Assembly: GCA_015680685.1 (NCBI GenBank)
Contig: MNCI01037900.1
Location: 625,277-656,122 of the forward strand
Reading direction: 5' to 3'
DNA length: 30,846 bases
From: Gnetum montanum
Lineage: Eukaryota; Streptophyta; Gnetopsida; Gnetales; Gnetaceae
Both the position numbers and the translations under genes were made by a program. Under the pieces are notes generated by a model. The model searched no databases. It had not been told where the DNA came from and was given only the letters and a program-made list of their open reading frames with translations. Position 1 is the first letter of the stretch, and each line of letters begins with the position of its first letter. Of the stretch, positions 1-10,363 are shown piece by piece.

Positions 1-240
1 TGCGTTCGTCATGATCGTGTGTCATCTACTCCCACAAACACGGTTTGCGGTTGAAACGGCTGTCCGGGGTTGCAGGCAAAGGCGTAGGCGTGGCAACCGG
101 CTGCATTCTGGCCCTGCTGTATTCTTTTTGTTTTTGATAACCCTTGTTCAGAAAACGCAGCTCACTATGAAAGCAGAACAGAGAAGCCCTCCGTGACAAG
201 TGTTTGACGAAATTATAAATCAAATGTGAAGTGATTTCTT
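1..240 (+). other. CpG-rich left edge, possible 3' end of a host gene
   Basis: The first 200 bases are GC- and CpG-rich, unlike the decayed AT-rich repeats elsewhere. One plus frame is open from the window edge to a stop at 52-54 (ending TNTVCG); another is open to 196. I recognise neither protein. The base composition suggests an exon end or 3' UTR of a host gene lying mostly outside the window, but nothing in the sequence proves a gene. Confidence 0.25.
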
Positions 241-840
241 GGCCTTTTCTTGCTCAATTCCAGCAGCTAGCATCATTACATTTTTGTTCCATCGATACTG
301 CATTTTTTGTTTTTCTTTCTTGTGGTGTTTGACCCTGTTGCTGCAAGTTCCAGTAATTGTTTTCTGTGTGCCGTTTTGGAGGCCCTCTCTGGTTCCTTGA
401 CCCTGCAGATTTTTTTTTTTTTTTTTTACATGTTTCTGGCAAAGCAATGTTCACAGAGAATGGGGATTCCAGTAACAAAGTGTTGAGGAAACCTGTTCCT
501 GTCTATCCACATAAACGTTTACTTTTGCACAGTATATTGTTTGAAACTGTTCTGTGAAATGATGAATTGCTATATTCTCATGGTCTCTTATAATAATACA
601 AGCACCTCTCTCATTCTGCAGCATTTGCTTATAGAGAAATATATTCTCAACCTTTACAGAGGAAATACATCACCCTGCCCGGACTGCTGAATTTGCAGTA
701 TTCATAAACTAACCTCATTGAATTATAAAGTGGAACAACATATTGATGATTTTGTATTTCTCAACCAAGCTTTTCTCATATGTGTTTTTCCTAAAAATAT
801 GAGAATGTCTTTGTGTACTTATTCTCTTTTTTTTTTAAAC
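241..840. other. AT-rich stretch with no recognisable gene
   Basis: This stretch contains an 18-base T run at 410-427 and otherwise ordinary AT-rich sequence. The short open frames on either strand show no familiar domain. It could be 3' UTR or intron of the gene suggested at the left edge, or intergenic DNA. Confidence 0.4.
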
Positions 841-1160
841 TAAAAATCAAGCTACTTCTTCACAAATTCTTAAGTAATTGAAATCTGCTCCATGAAATGG
901 CCAAATGTGACAACACCCTATAGTGTTTTTTGTTGAAATCTTTGACAATTTGAAAACTTTGCAATTGTTATGCTTTGCAGGAAGTGCAACCATCAGTTGA
1001 AAAATTTTGCAGTTGTTACACTCTACGAGGAGCATAACTAGCACCTAGAAAAATTTTGTAGTTGTTACACTCTACAAAGAGCATAACTAGCACTTAGAAA
1101 AATTTTGTAGTTTTCAAAGTTACATTCTATGAGGAGCATAACCAATAGTTAGTGGATTTT
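841..1160 (-). repeat. E1 3' LTR remnant (U3-like repeats)
   Basis: The core is about three imperfect copies of a unit of roughly 55 bases, each holding GTTACACTCTA, then GAGCATAAC and a CACTTAGAAAAATTTT-like spacer, at about 1003-1150. The same vocabulary fills the U3 of the right-hand E1 LTR. The right border is uncertain. A CA followed by the pyrimidine run at 1321-1330 could be an LTR end plus a minus-strand polypurine tract, but the same run could be the 3' end of an intron of the neighbouring pseudogene. Confidence 0.45.
1003..1150. repeat. Tandem repeat, ~55-base unit with dyad
   Basis: Three degenerate units begin near 1014, 1064 and 1121. Each starts with GTTACAYTCTA and continues to GAGCATAAC, so GTTA...CTC pairs with GAG...TAAC as an imperfect dyad. 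The spacer contains CTTAGAAAAATTTTGTAGTT in the first two units. Confidence 0.7.
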
Positions 1161-1350
1161 TTCTTAACAAAACTTAGATGTTTGTGCTATGCCCCTTTGG
1201 GGACTAGGTATGTTAGATGGATATGTTGATGTCCCTTTCCTATGGGGCTTGGTAAAATGTTAAGCACGTTGAGTGTAATTTTTATGCATTTATTTTTCTT
1301 TTTCTTATTCAATGCTAACATCCTCCTTTTGTTGCTATTATGGCATCACA

Positions 1351-2146
1351 GGGTATTGTTGAAACCCATCCTTGTAGTTGAGCTGGTGGGCATTTTGTAT
1401 TGCATGAGCTAGCCTGTGCCAAATGTGCCTATACTAGAAACATATGTGGGACACCAGGTAGTATGGTTTAGGTCAGCCGTGCAAAAATTCCTCGAATTTT
1501 TACTTCGCTACTTCAGTGTGATGATGTGGTCACACTTGTTGGCTAAATCTGCGGGTGTTATAATGGAGACACTATTGCCTAGAGTGAACAAAGGCATTTT
1601 AAGGTTCATCTCTGATGAACCTACTATTGGCGAAGGAGTTGGGAGCTAAATTCAAGGCCATAAGGACCTTAGGCTTTTGTCCAGGATCTAGGGAATGCTC
1701 GAATTTCAATGTTACAACAAGAACAACACTATGTTCATTGCTCGATGCCTACAAACTCTTTTCTAGAACACAGCTGGGATGGTGTATTGCATAGGAGGGT
1801 GAGTCCCTTTTCAGTTTCTTATACTGCTTATTAGATTATGACTTAAGATGCTAACTACTCACACCTATTGCTAGGTTTTCCATTGATGTAGATGGCCTTC
1901 ATGATGAAGAAGGGGCATTAAAATTGATCCAAAATGCCTTACAAAAATTCTCATCTTTTGAGAATGTTTGTGCAAAAATGATTGAGTAGATTGGGGAAAA
2001 CTTAGTGGAGCTCTCTCATAGATATTTTAAGTCTAAAAAAAGGTGTCAGGCTCTTAGCTAGTTGGACATTGAGTGGGCAATCAGCATACTGAGCATGGAG
2101 AAATTTTCAATCCCACTACTACCATCTCACACAACATTTGTTCCAC
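1351..2146 (+). pseudogene. FCP1/HAD-type CTD phosphatase-like exons (decayed)
   Basis: FCP1-homology proteins are HAD-fold Asp-based phosphatases acting on the RNA polymerase II CTD or related phosphoproteins. In one frame from 1368 I read ILVVELVGIL (phosphatase motif 1), then VVWFRSAVQKFLEFLLRYFS and MMWSHLLAKS (the typical 'RPG..EFLEF...F....WSS' block), then KDLRLLSRI and a YNKNNTMFIA block resembling 'snTLliDDspyK'. An intron with GTGAGT donor at 1799 and AG at 1873-1874 (76 bases) splices in frame to FSIDVDGLHDEEGALKLIQ, a plausible end of the domain. Stops near 1410, 1647, 1689 and 1755 break it. The first catalytic Asp reads Glu (1380-1382) and the second reads Val (1386-1388). It lies antisense to the gag-protease of E1. 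The upstream start is not identified; an acceptor-like CACAG ends at 1350. The family call is by eye. Confidence 0.5.
1799..1874 (+). other. Intron 1 of the antisense gene
   Basis: Donor GTGAGTCCC and acceptor ATTGCTAG enclose 76 bases. Splicing leaves phase 2, and the joined codon GG|G continues the open frame into FSIDVDG. Frame conservation across the junction is the main evidence that this is a genuine plant intron. Confidence 0.6.
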
Positions 2147-2232
2147 GTGAGTCATGTGTTGCTTATTTTAATGCACTTTTAGCCTTGTTTTTTGTATGTT
2201 GCTAATTTTACCTTCGCTTATTACAACTATAG
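2147..2232 (+). other. Intron 2 of the antisense gene
   Basis: Donor GTGAGTCAT and acceptor CAACTATAG enclose 86 T-rich bases. The split codon C|AT keeps the reading frame into HKSRKVTVV. Confidence 0.55.
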
Positions 2233-4904
2233 ATAAGTCAAGAAAAGTTACGGTGGTTACTACAGGTCATACTAAGACCACTCTCATCTTTAAATATGGT
2301 GAGGTTGTGAGTTCACAATGCTAGTTGTGCTACAAGGCTCCAACAGAGAAAGCAAGGAATCTTCAATGGCCTAGGCTCATGGACCTTTTCTTGGCCATTA
2401 GCCCAAGCATTCTAGTGGGTGAAATGATTACCCTAATTGACTCCTTCACTAAGAGAGCTAATCGCTTCAGCACACGGGTTCGTAATGCATGGGTGACCTT
2501 TGAAATTACAAAAAAAATTCTTTGTAGACCTCTTTAGCATCCCCTTTGAGTGTCTACTAGTTTCAAAAAAGATTGACAAAGATCTAGACCATAGAGGGGA
2601 TGTTGAGGAGTGGTTGGGCACTCCCAAGGCCCATAAAGTAAAACCAATGAAGGAGGTGAAAGTACTCATGGTCCACCACCTCTACCTAGTCTTTCGAGCT
2701 CATGCATTCTCAAAGATGCTTTTCCAAGGAGAGATTCTTGGGGTTGAGCAAGCTTGGGTGATGAGGGACATGATAGAGAAGGGGACACAATAGAATTGTG
2801 TCAATTACCTTATTAGCAGCCTATGTGCTGAAATCGTTAGGTTGTACCACAACCTCCAAGCACGATCACATGTGCACTTTTCTTTCTTTGTAGCATGCCT
2901 ACAAAGATTTGTAGAATTTTTGGTTGTTCATGAGAATGGATGGTGGGTGGTGCAAGACTGCACTTAGATCTCCAAGTCATGGATCCACCGCCTGTTTAAC
3001 ACCACGCGGTCATAGGACCCCCTGGAGGAAATTAGCAAGTCATTTTTGGTGACGACTAGGGGAAATGTGGGACAATCCTACCATGCACATAATAGTGTCA
3101 GAGAGGCCCCACCAACTAACACCAGAAATGTAGCAAGAAGGGCATGACTCATTACCGAGACAGTGAGATCATCGAAAATAAATATTAAGAAGCCATGCCC
3201 TATAGAGGAGCCCATGCATGAAGTGGAGGAGGATGGCAAAAAGCTACGATTTAAGTTGCATGATGTGCACTTAGAAATTTCAATTAAGTATGCATTATTT
3301 GATATTTTTGTAATGTATCATGCTATCTGATACTCATTATTGAAAACTCTAACTCTAACTTGTATAATATTAGGCAAGAGTACCCTTGTAGCAGTCGTGG
3401 AGCTTGTGGAGGATGATGTCCCTCAACCTAAAGGACAAATGGTAGACAAAGAGGAATGTAAAGCTACCAAAGTGTTAAGGAAACTCAGGGAAGAAGGGTT
3501 ACAATTCAAAGGAGGTGAGTTTGAGAATTTCTTTAATGGCATGCAGATGGACGATGCCCCTGCTCTCACACTTGAGGGCTTATTGGGTAGGAGCTTTGCA
3601 CCATCATTTTTGTTACTTTTTTTGTTCTCTCCTTAGCCATTGGCTACTTGATAATCACAAAGTGTGTTATCTTGTAGTGGTCGGTGTTTCCACTGAACGT
3701 CTAGCATCCACATCTACCTTTCATATACAACCATGGATGGAGACTCTGGATAACTTTTTCTTTATGCAAGGCATGATGGATGATATGATAGATCACATAA
3801 AAAATGGACCCTGAGATTGGTATGCCTATTTTGTTATATATTTTCTTATTTTTTACTATTTTTCTTGCTAATTTTTGTGTTTGGTTTGTGCCTAATGTTA
3901 TTTAATCTATTATGTGATGATAGGTTTGCAACTTAAGTGGGAGCCAAACAGGGTGGTCTAGATTGATGTTGTACTTGAGTTTTCCCTGAAAGTGGAGCAA
4001 CTACCTCATTGCATGTATGATGAGGTAAGAAAATATGCACTGCACTCTATAAGAGTATTGTGGGAGTGCATGCGTGTCAATGAGCACCTATGGAAATGGG
4101 TGTAGGAGCTTTAGGAAAAGGGGGCAAACCATGAGGCAAGACTAAGGGACCTACAATCCTGTTATGACTTCCTAGTAGCACGTGAAAACCTAGATGATAC
4201 CTGGTGCATGGAAAAAATTAATTATGTTAGGTATTGGTCAGCTATTTGGGGCAAGAATGAGGTCACCCATGAGGTGATTGAGCAACGATTATAGATGGAC
4301 CTCTTAGTAAGAAAAAATCAAGGTTGGAAGGACTATAACACGTAAGTGTACCAATGTAGCTAGACTCAAAAGAATCACAAGCATCACTACAAGAAAGAAC
4401 AAAAAGTGTACCATAAAAAGTACAAAGATGAGTCCATGGAAAGTCAATACCAAGAGATATTTTTTGATGCAATCGACACAACACAGGCTTACAAACTATT
4501 TGCAAGCAATATAGTGGTGAGTAAAATCCCAGAGAGACAGATCACTGTATCTTCCAGGGAGGTCACCTCTGCAAGGTTTTTGTTGAGGTCACCCTCATGA
4601 ATGACCATAGAAAAAGGGAAAACCCTCATGGGCATTAACCTTGACAAGAAGGACTAGACACGGTTGTTAGAGGACGAAATCCTCTGATGCCTAGAGGTTG
4701 GCCTAAAGAGGATGCCCCCAGACATGGATGCAGGCCCTTCTCAGGTTGGTTTAGTTTGCCTTATTTTTATCTACATTATTATAATGTTTCATGCCACCTC
4801 ATTTGTTGGCTAATTTATTATTTTATTTTTATTTGATGTAGGTTCTGGGTGATGGCATAGGACCTAGTAGAGCTGCAAACAAAGAGGAAGAGAAAGAGCC
4901 CTAG
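2233..4904 (+). pseudogene. Downstream exons of the antisense multi-exon gene, unknown family
   Basis: After a second intron (2147-2232, GTGAGT...TATAG) the frame carries on from the FCP1-like exons without a break in phase: HKSRKVTVVTTG, then a 2.3-2.8 kb segment with blocks such as DVEEWLGTPKAHKVKPMKEV and LMVHHLYLVFRAHAFSKMLF. There is a frameshift at the A run near 2511-2517 and a stop at 2791. Further GT-AG introns fit at 3288-3373, 3587-3677, 3820-3923 and 4745-4841, all 86-104 bases, separating acidic and Lys-rich exons (for example KEECKATKVLRKLREEGLQF). The last exon reads VLGDGIGPSRAANKEEEKEP and stops at 4902-4904. I do not recognise this part. It could be a gag-like or plant-transposon-type protein, or the C-terminal half of the phosphatase-like protein. 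Confidence 0.45.
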
Positions 4905-5112
4905 CTTACACCACTGCACACTGCAGGCTAAAATTCCTAAGATGTAGCCCTATTATTAGGTAATTTTGTGCTTTTAGATATTTCATGTTTTGGATGTAAA
5001 ATTGAATTACATACATTATTGATAATTCAATGAAAATATCATAATTATTTGCTTCTTATTTTGTTGTATTTCATGTAATGTTTTGTAACTTATGTTTTGA
5101 TTGATGTAATTA
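4905..5112 (+). other. 3' flank of the antisense gene, AT-rich
   Basis: This stretch follows the likely final stop and is AT-rich without coding signal. It would be the 3' UTR of the plus-strand gene, or equally the 3' UTR of minus-strand E1. No clear AATAAA was seen. Confidence 0.3.
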
Positions 5113-5392
5113 GGCCCCTTGTTGGCCCCATGCCAATTTAAGGCCATGGTAGAAGGGTTTTCGCTAGTTTAAGGCCATTTCAGGACATCGTGTAAAAGGG
5201 AGTTAGTTGCTAGTTTTAGGCCTTAGTGAACTATGTGATCATTTAAGGCCTTTTCAGGTCATACCATATAAGGAAGGAATTTTCCAATTTTAGGCCTTAG
5301 TGGGCCATGTGATAGTTTAAGGCCTTTTCAGGCCATGTGATAGTTTAAGGCCTTTCTAGGCCATGGTAATAGTTTAAGGCCTTTTCGGGCCA
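5113..5392. repeat. GGCC-rich minisatellite (~28-base unit)
   Basis: The motif AGTTTAAGGCCTTTTCAGG and close variants recur about eight times, with the tightest spacing (27-29 bases, linked by CCATGTGAT) between 5305 and 5392. Looser copies with longer spacing extend left to 5113. Each unit has a GGCC...GGCC core. The array is followed by a T-rich run at 5393-5420. Tandem repeats in the 3' untranslated part are known in Tat/Ogre elements, which fits the position in E1. Confidence 0.8.
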
Positions 5393-5527
5393 TTTTTTTT
5401 TGTTTTTGTTTTTTGTTTTTTGAAGAAATGAAATAGCTAATGCAGGATGTAAATAATAATGTAATCATAACTGTCTAGGAAAAGGACAAAGGGTAAGTGG
5501 AACATGTAGGTGAACTAAGGATGTGCC

Positions 5528-6187
5528 TTAGTCATGTAGTTGTTTTCTGACCCGATACAGGTTAAGAGGCACATAATGCTTGGGAGGCACAAGATGGTAT
5601 TCCCCTAAGCCTTTGTCTATTGCATAGAAGGGAAATTCTACCCAGAGAGCTCCCTTAGGGAGGTCACTTGCCTTGCTTGGTTGTTTAAAATTAGGTGAAC
5701 AATATTGACTTTCATTTTGAACAAGTGCTGCATCTTCAGATAACTCTACCTCCAACCCTTATTCTATATCTACATTGTTAATGGTTGGAGGGGCTACATT
5801 ATCACCAAAAATCATCACCTATCCACCCTCATAGGGCAAGTAGATCTCTTGGTGAATAGGTGAAGAAACGACTCGTAGTTGGACTAGCCAAGACCTCCCT
5901 AGAATTAGGTTGAATCTGGGCATTTCTTCAACTATAATGAACTTAGCATTAGTGGGGAATTTCTCCCCTACCACAAAATCTATTGTGACTATTCCTTTTA
6001 CAACAACACATGCTCCATTGAAGGGTTTCAAGCATGCTATTGTTGTTAACTTGATTTGGAAAACCAAACCAAGATTTTCAATGATAGGGAATGGGATGAC
6101 ATTAGTTGTTACCCCATCATCAATGTGCATCCTACGAATTTTATATTGGTGTACACGAATTGTTATAAAGATGGGTGTACTGGTCAC
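5528..6187 (-). pseudogene. E1 retropepsin (gypsy protease), decayed
   Basis: The minus-strand frame 6187-5819 carries MHIDDGVTTNV (active site; codons for DDG at 6113-6121, where DSG or DTG is usual), ALKP-like spacing and the flap/C-terminal block FNLILGRSWLVQL followed by SSPIHQEIYL. The closing 'GR.W......SS.HQ' pattern is typical of Tat-lineage proteases. The enzyme would cleave the Gag-Pol polyprotein in the particle. Further minus-strand coding (5755-5528) follows but stops before any RT. The Ser/Thr to Asp change next to the catalytic Asp would probably kill activity. Confidence 0.75.
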
Positions 6188-6835
6188 CTAGTCCTTTTTA
6201 GGATCAACCTTGATAGCCTCATCATGAAATGTCAAAGGTGTTGACTTTGACTCTTAGGTTGTTGGTGGAAACATTATAGCATGAATGGCCTTTTCATCTA
6301 CTAGAACATCTTCCTTAACTAGAATAGATGTTAGCATGCAAACCAAAGCCTCGTGATGAGTAGAAAAGGTCATAATTAAGTTGTATAAGCTCAAAGTTGT
6401 ACTTTTTTGTTTTAGAGCCTATTTAACATGTGCCAACATGTCCAAGAAATATTTTCCACCATCTATTATTTTGGTGGCCTTTACTGCCTCCATGCATCCT
6501 AAGAGATGAATCTCCCAGGGAGGAGATTTAACTTTTGGTTGTGTGGCAGGCCTTCGAGCCTCAACAATTGTCTATCAACTTTTTGCATTTATGTTGGTAG
6601 TCTAAGATGATGAGGCCATGGGGACGGCTGACAAGGGGGTGGGCTTCAGAGGACCTAGCTTCATGTGTTCCCTAGTCATTTTGTTAGCAAGACATTCATC
6701 ATGTCTCTTAGGATATGATTTTGGATGGGTAGGTTATGATGCAATTCCCACCATCAGATCTTGGGTAGGTAGGGGATCTACACGTCTTGGAACCCTAATG
6801 AGAAAAGGTGCCTGGGTTGCCATTGTTGCAACATA

Positions 6836-9190
6836 CTATAGGGACCTAACCACAAAAGGTGTCATGGCAGGTGGTGCTTTGATGACAAAATGAAATTGTA
6901 GTCTAGTTGACATTGAGGTCCCAATGTCACTAGAGGGTGCACAAACCACAAATAGTTCATGTGCCAGTTCTATGTTTTCATCGACGCTAATAGCATTGAT
7001 GATGTAACCTACATTGTTGGTGTTGAGTGGGTCCTTATAAACATTCATGGATTGGTTTTTTGGCTGTACAAGACTGCTTTTGTCAAGGACCAGTTTTCTT
7101 TGATCAATCATGCATTGAATGTCATCTTTCAATGCCAAGTAGTAGTCTGTGTCATGGCCATGCAATTGGTGATAGTTGTAGTACCGGTCCAATCTAAAGT
7201 TTTTAGGGACCGAGGGCTCATTTGGCATAGCTACAAAAGGGTTTGTGAGGACTTCACAATACCTCTCATGGCATTTTCATGCATTCTTAGACATTTGTTT
7301 GTGCTGAATGCACCTAGTACTAAGCAACTGATCTAAGATCTCGGATAGATTAATGGGCAAGGGAGTGTACTTTGAGTGATCCTTGCACTCAAAGTTTGAT
7401 CTTTGGGAAGCTTGCCCCATGATGACTGATGGTGCAAGCTGGTTGAATCTCGCGATGCCAAAACTCAATGCCTTGTTGTTGTTGGCTAGGGCTTTAGGTA
7501 CCTTGGCCATTGGCTTAGTGTTGTTGGGTTTGGCTTCATCGACCATAGCTACAAGTGTTGCTATCGCCTTCCCTTTTTCTTTTTCCTTTTTCATATGTGC
7601 ATTTTTGTAGGCCACATATGTTGGGTCCTTACTGGCTTTCACTACATCTTATATGCTATTTATTTAAGCAAAAGCTTGGTTGGGAGAATGTGTGGCTAAG
7701 TAGTATAGCTTTGACTTGATAAAGTCTTTCACTGCGTTCTTTAAGATAGCCAGAAGATGAGTTTCTACTATCAGCTAAAGAATTTCATTAAGGGAAGAAC
7801 TCCAACATTGTATAAATTTTTACACTGGGTCTAGTGCTCCTTGTTTAATGTTCATTAGATAGTCTAAGATGGCCTTGGGCTTTACGTTATACTTGAAGCA
7901 AGTTACAAATTTGTTGAGTAGCTCTGCTAAAGTTGAGATGGAAGCTCTAGGGAGTACACGGTGCCAATCGAGAGCTTTGCTGATGAGGGACATGGCAAAG
8001 ACATAGATGATTGCATGTATCCATGCTTGTAAAAGAAAGCATTCAAAATAGAAAGTTACCAAGTGGGTGTTGGGGTCCCCCTCACCATTGTATTTTGTGA
8101 ACTAAGGAAGTTGGACCCCAGGAGGCAAAGTTGGTGGTAGGACTACAAGACTAATGGGGTCATCTTGATAGAATTCCATCACATGAATTATTTCTGAGTT
8201 GGCCACTTTAAGCCATCTAACCTCCTCTATGAGAGTTTGGATGAGTCAAAATGCTTAATCCAAACTCAGGGATGCTATAGATAGTTGCACTAGCTATGAT
8301 GCTAGTGGTGCTATCGGAGCATCCCAAAACCCTATTGTGGGTTGTGCCACCACATGTGATGCTTGTTGAGCTTGCAGTTGCATGTATTGAGGCATGTGTG
8401 ATAGCTATGCTATAGACATAGAGGTTGCATTCCACCACGTGATTGTGGCTTGGGATGTTGTTGGAAGTGCTACTGAGATGGCTGGGATGAAGGGCATATG
8501 ACCTATTTGCGGCTGAGATATGGCCATCGTGTTCACATATAGCAGTGTTAGCATCATGGACGCTAGCAGGAAAGGCTGCATAGATGAGAAGGAGATGCGA
8601 AAGGGGAGAGTGGTAGAAGGTCTTACACTTTGTTGCACATGTCATAGGCATGGACTTAGGTTGTGGAAGTGTCATCGTTGCCTCAAAGAAGGCAAATGAC
8701 TATGACTCATGTAGTACAAAAGTGGAGGTAGGCTGTTGGATAGGAGTGTAAAATGGGGCACTACTATTTGAATGGGACTTAAGCTCCTCTTGCCCATCCT
8801 ATAGGGGCTCATCATACTTTGATACTACCTCTTGTTCTTTTGGCCCACTCACCCTAATAATTTGGTCTAGGAGACATCTAAAGGTGTCAGTGAGTGGGAT
8901 GACCACGTTAGGGATGGGAAGAAACTCCTTCCCATTTTGATAGATTATTTCAAAATTGTGCTTTGCTTCTATTTCTTGGTAGTCTAAGCATAGGCCTGCA
9001 TGAATCTTCACACAAAGGAAATTGTATCATTTTTCATCCAACGCCCTGTATTCAAGTGATTGGTTATGTAATCTGAGTGACTACCATTATGGTTGTACAG
9101 GGCTAAGCAGTTGCTCAACGTCTTCCACCTGTTGAGTAGGATGAAGTACCTCCATGCTCAGGGAAGAGGTTGAAGTGTTAATAGGGTTCA
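6836..9190 (-). pseudogene. E1 gag polyprotein, decayed
   Basis: Reading leftward, a likely start is MNPINTSTSSLSMEVLHP near 9190. A capsid-type Retrotrans_gag block follows in 8062-7820 (ALDWHRVLPRASISTLAELL, then NKFVTCF). A linker at 7642-7277 has KYTPLPINLSEILDQLL, and a degenerate nucleocapsid knuckle lies at 7228-7120 (YYNYHQLHGHDTDYYLALKD). In functional Tat gags the knuckle has Cys where this copy has Tyr, so zinc binding is lost. Gag would form the virus-like particle. The frame is broken several times (for example 8062-8217 and 7642-7820). Protease follows in the same orientation. Confidence 0.75.
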
Positions 9191-9654
9191 TGTTGCTATG
9201 TAGAAAAATGTAAGAAAAGGAGATGTTGACAAAAATGTTGAAGTGTAGAAAATGTAAACAAAAATGACTAAGTATGAAAACTATGAAAATAGGTAAAAAA
9301 TGACTAACTCTAAAAACGTTGTGAAAAAAATGACTAACTCTAGCATTATGCTCATTACACTCTAAGGGAATGTTACACTCTAAAGGTTTGTTACACTCTA
9401 AAGGGTTGTTACGCTCTCTATAGCACTCAGAGCTTGACACGACAGACACAGTTGGGCTTTTTGTCTTATGGGATTTCAAGGGAACTAACAACTAGGACTT
9501 ATCTACACCAACTAAAATGTAGACAACTTCTACACTGACCTATGATCCAGCTACTACCATGGCAAGTCCACAGGGGTGTTATGTCTATGGTAGCTTACCA
9601 CTAGTGATGGAGGTGCAGAAAGCATGTGGGACTACCCTTGAACACAGAAGAAAT
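9191..9654 (-). other. E1 5' untranslated leader
   Basis: This lies between the candidate PBS and gag. It includes a short tandem array at 9352-9420 and two copies of AAAATGACTAACTCTA near 9297-9345. It is open on the minus strand (to 9491), giving PLECN repeats from the array, but this is probably leader rather than protein. Confidence 0.45.
9352..9420. repeat. Short tandem array of TTACACTCTAAAGG
   Basis: Four units of about 19-20 bases, built on GTTACACTCTAAAGGGTT, sit in the E1 leader. GTTACACTCTA also starts each unit of the left-end repeat (1014, 1064) and occurs near 10424 in the LTR. Confidence 0.75.
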
Positions 9655-9674
9655 GGAAGGCCCTCCTAGCACCA
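9655..9674 (-). promoter_or_regulatory. E1 primer-binding site (candidate)
   Basis: On the minus strand the sequence is TGGTGCTAGGAGGGCCTTCC, starting with the TGG that pairs with a tRNA 3' CCA. It lies 7 bases inside a TGTCA end at 9682, as expected for a PBS just downstream of a 5' LTR. I have not assigned the tRNA. Confidence 0.5.
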
Positions 9675-10354
9675 AAAACTATGACATCCGAAAATGTCGG
9701 TGGCTAGAACATTGAGAGGTCGATAGGTGTACAACCTAACCCTAAATATGTGTAAGGGCCATGCTAGGAAATAGAAACAAGGTTTCCTAAATGGTATGGT
9801 CGATTAGATAGGGACTTACATGGTATTAAAATGATCGTTTGTAAGAGGGATTTGTAGAGCATTATGTGCAGACACTGGGATAGCAAGCAAGAGTGTAGCA
9901 AAGATTCCTAGCCCCAAACAATGATGCGAACATGAAAATATGTATTGAATAGTGGAGAAATATGAGAGTTATGCTTAATATTAGAGAAAAATGCTTAGAG
10001 AAGAAATGAAGTAGAGCTTAAAAATAAAGAAATGCACCACCCCAAAACTAGGGAGTGTAAATTTTGCTAAATAAGAGGTCAGAAAGGTATGCAGCAAGCA
10101 GGCACAGTGATAGCATAGTAATGCATTCATAGTCTCTAGGACATCTGGGATGCAATGCTAGTGGCTACAATGGAGGCTAAACCTACCAAGTTGGTTGTTG
10201 TTGTGTTCTGCAAGTGCAATGGTGGATTGCATTCTAGGAGGCACCAAGGTGTGAAGGTTAGATGCTTAAGTGCAAGAGTGTCGGGGATGCTCAAAAAACT
10301 AAAATTCTCAATGCTCTTTTGATTTGCCAACCCCTGGACTACTGGACATCAGGG

Positions 10355-10363
10355 TATTTATAG
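10355..10363 (-). promoter_or_regulatory. TATA box of E1 LTR
   Basis: CTATAAATA reads on the minus strand in a GC-richer context (CCCTATAAATACCCTG). It is suitably placed to start transcription toward the PBS and gag of E1. Confidence 0.6.

Noticed and set aside
1321-1331. Pyrimidine run TCCTCCTTTT as the E1 polypurine tract next to an LTR end (CA at 1320)
   Set aside because: It is equally well explained as the 3' end of an intron with acceptor CACAG at 1349-1350 leading into the FCP1-like exon, so I did not list a PPT.
5113-5392. Regularly spaced repeats as a CRISPR-like array
   Set aside because: Units are adjacent or irregularly spaced with no unique spacers, and the context is a plant retroelement.
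5910-7610. Plus-strand open frames at 5910-6191, 6618-6893, 6959-7336 and 7383-7610
   Set aside because: They are the reverse strand of the E1 protease and gag coding and show no domain of their own.
8217-8675. 152-residue minus frame rich in Ser, Thr, His and Ala
   Set aside because: It lies within the E1 gag region in an uncertain frame with no recognisable domain. It is treated as part of the decayed gag rather than a separate gene.
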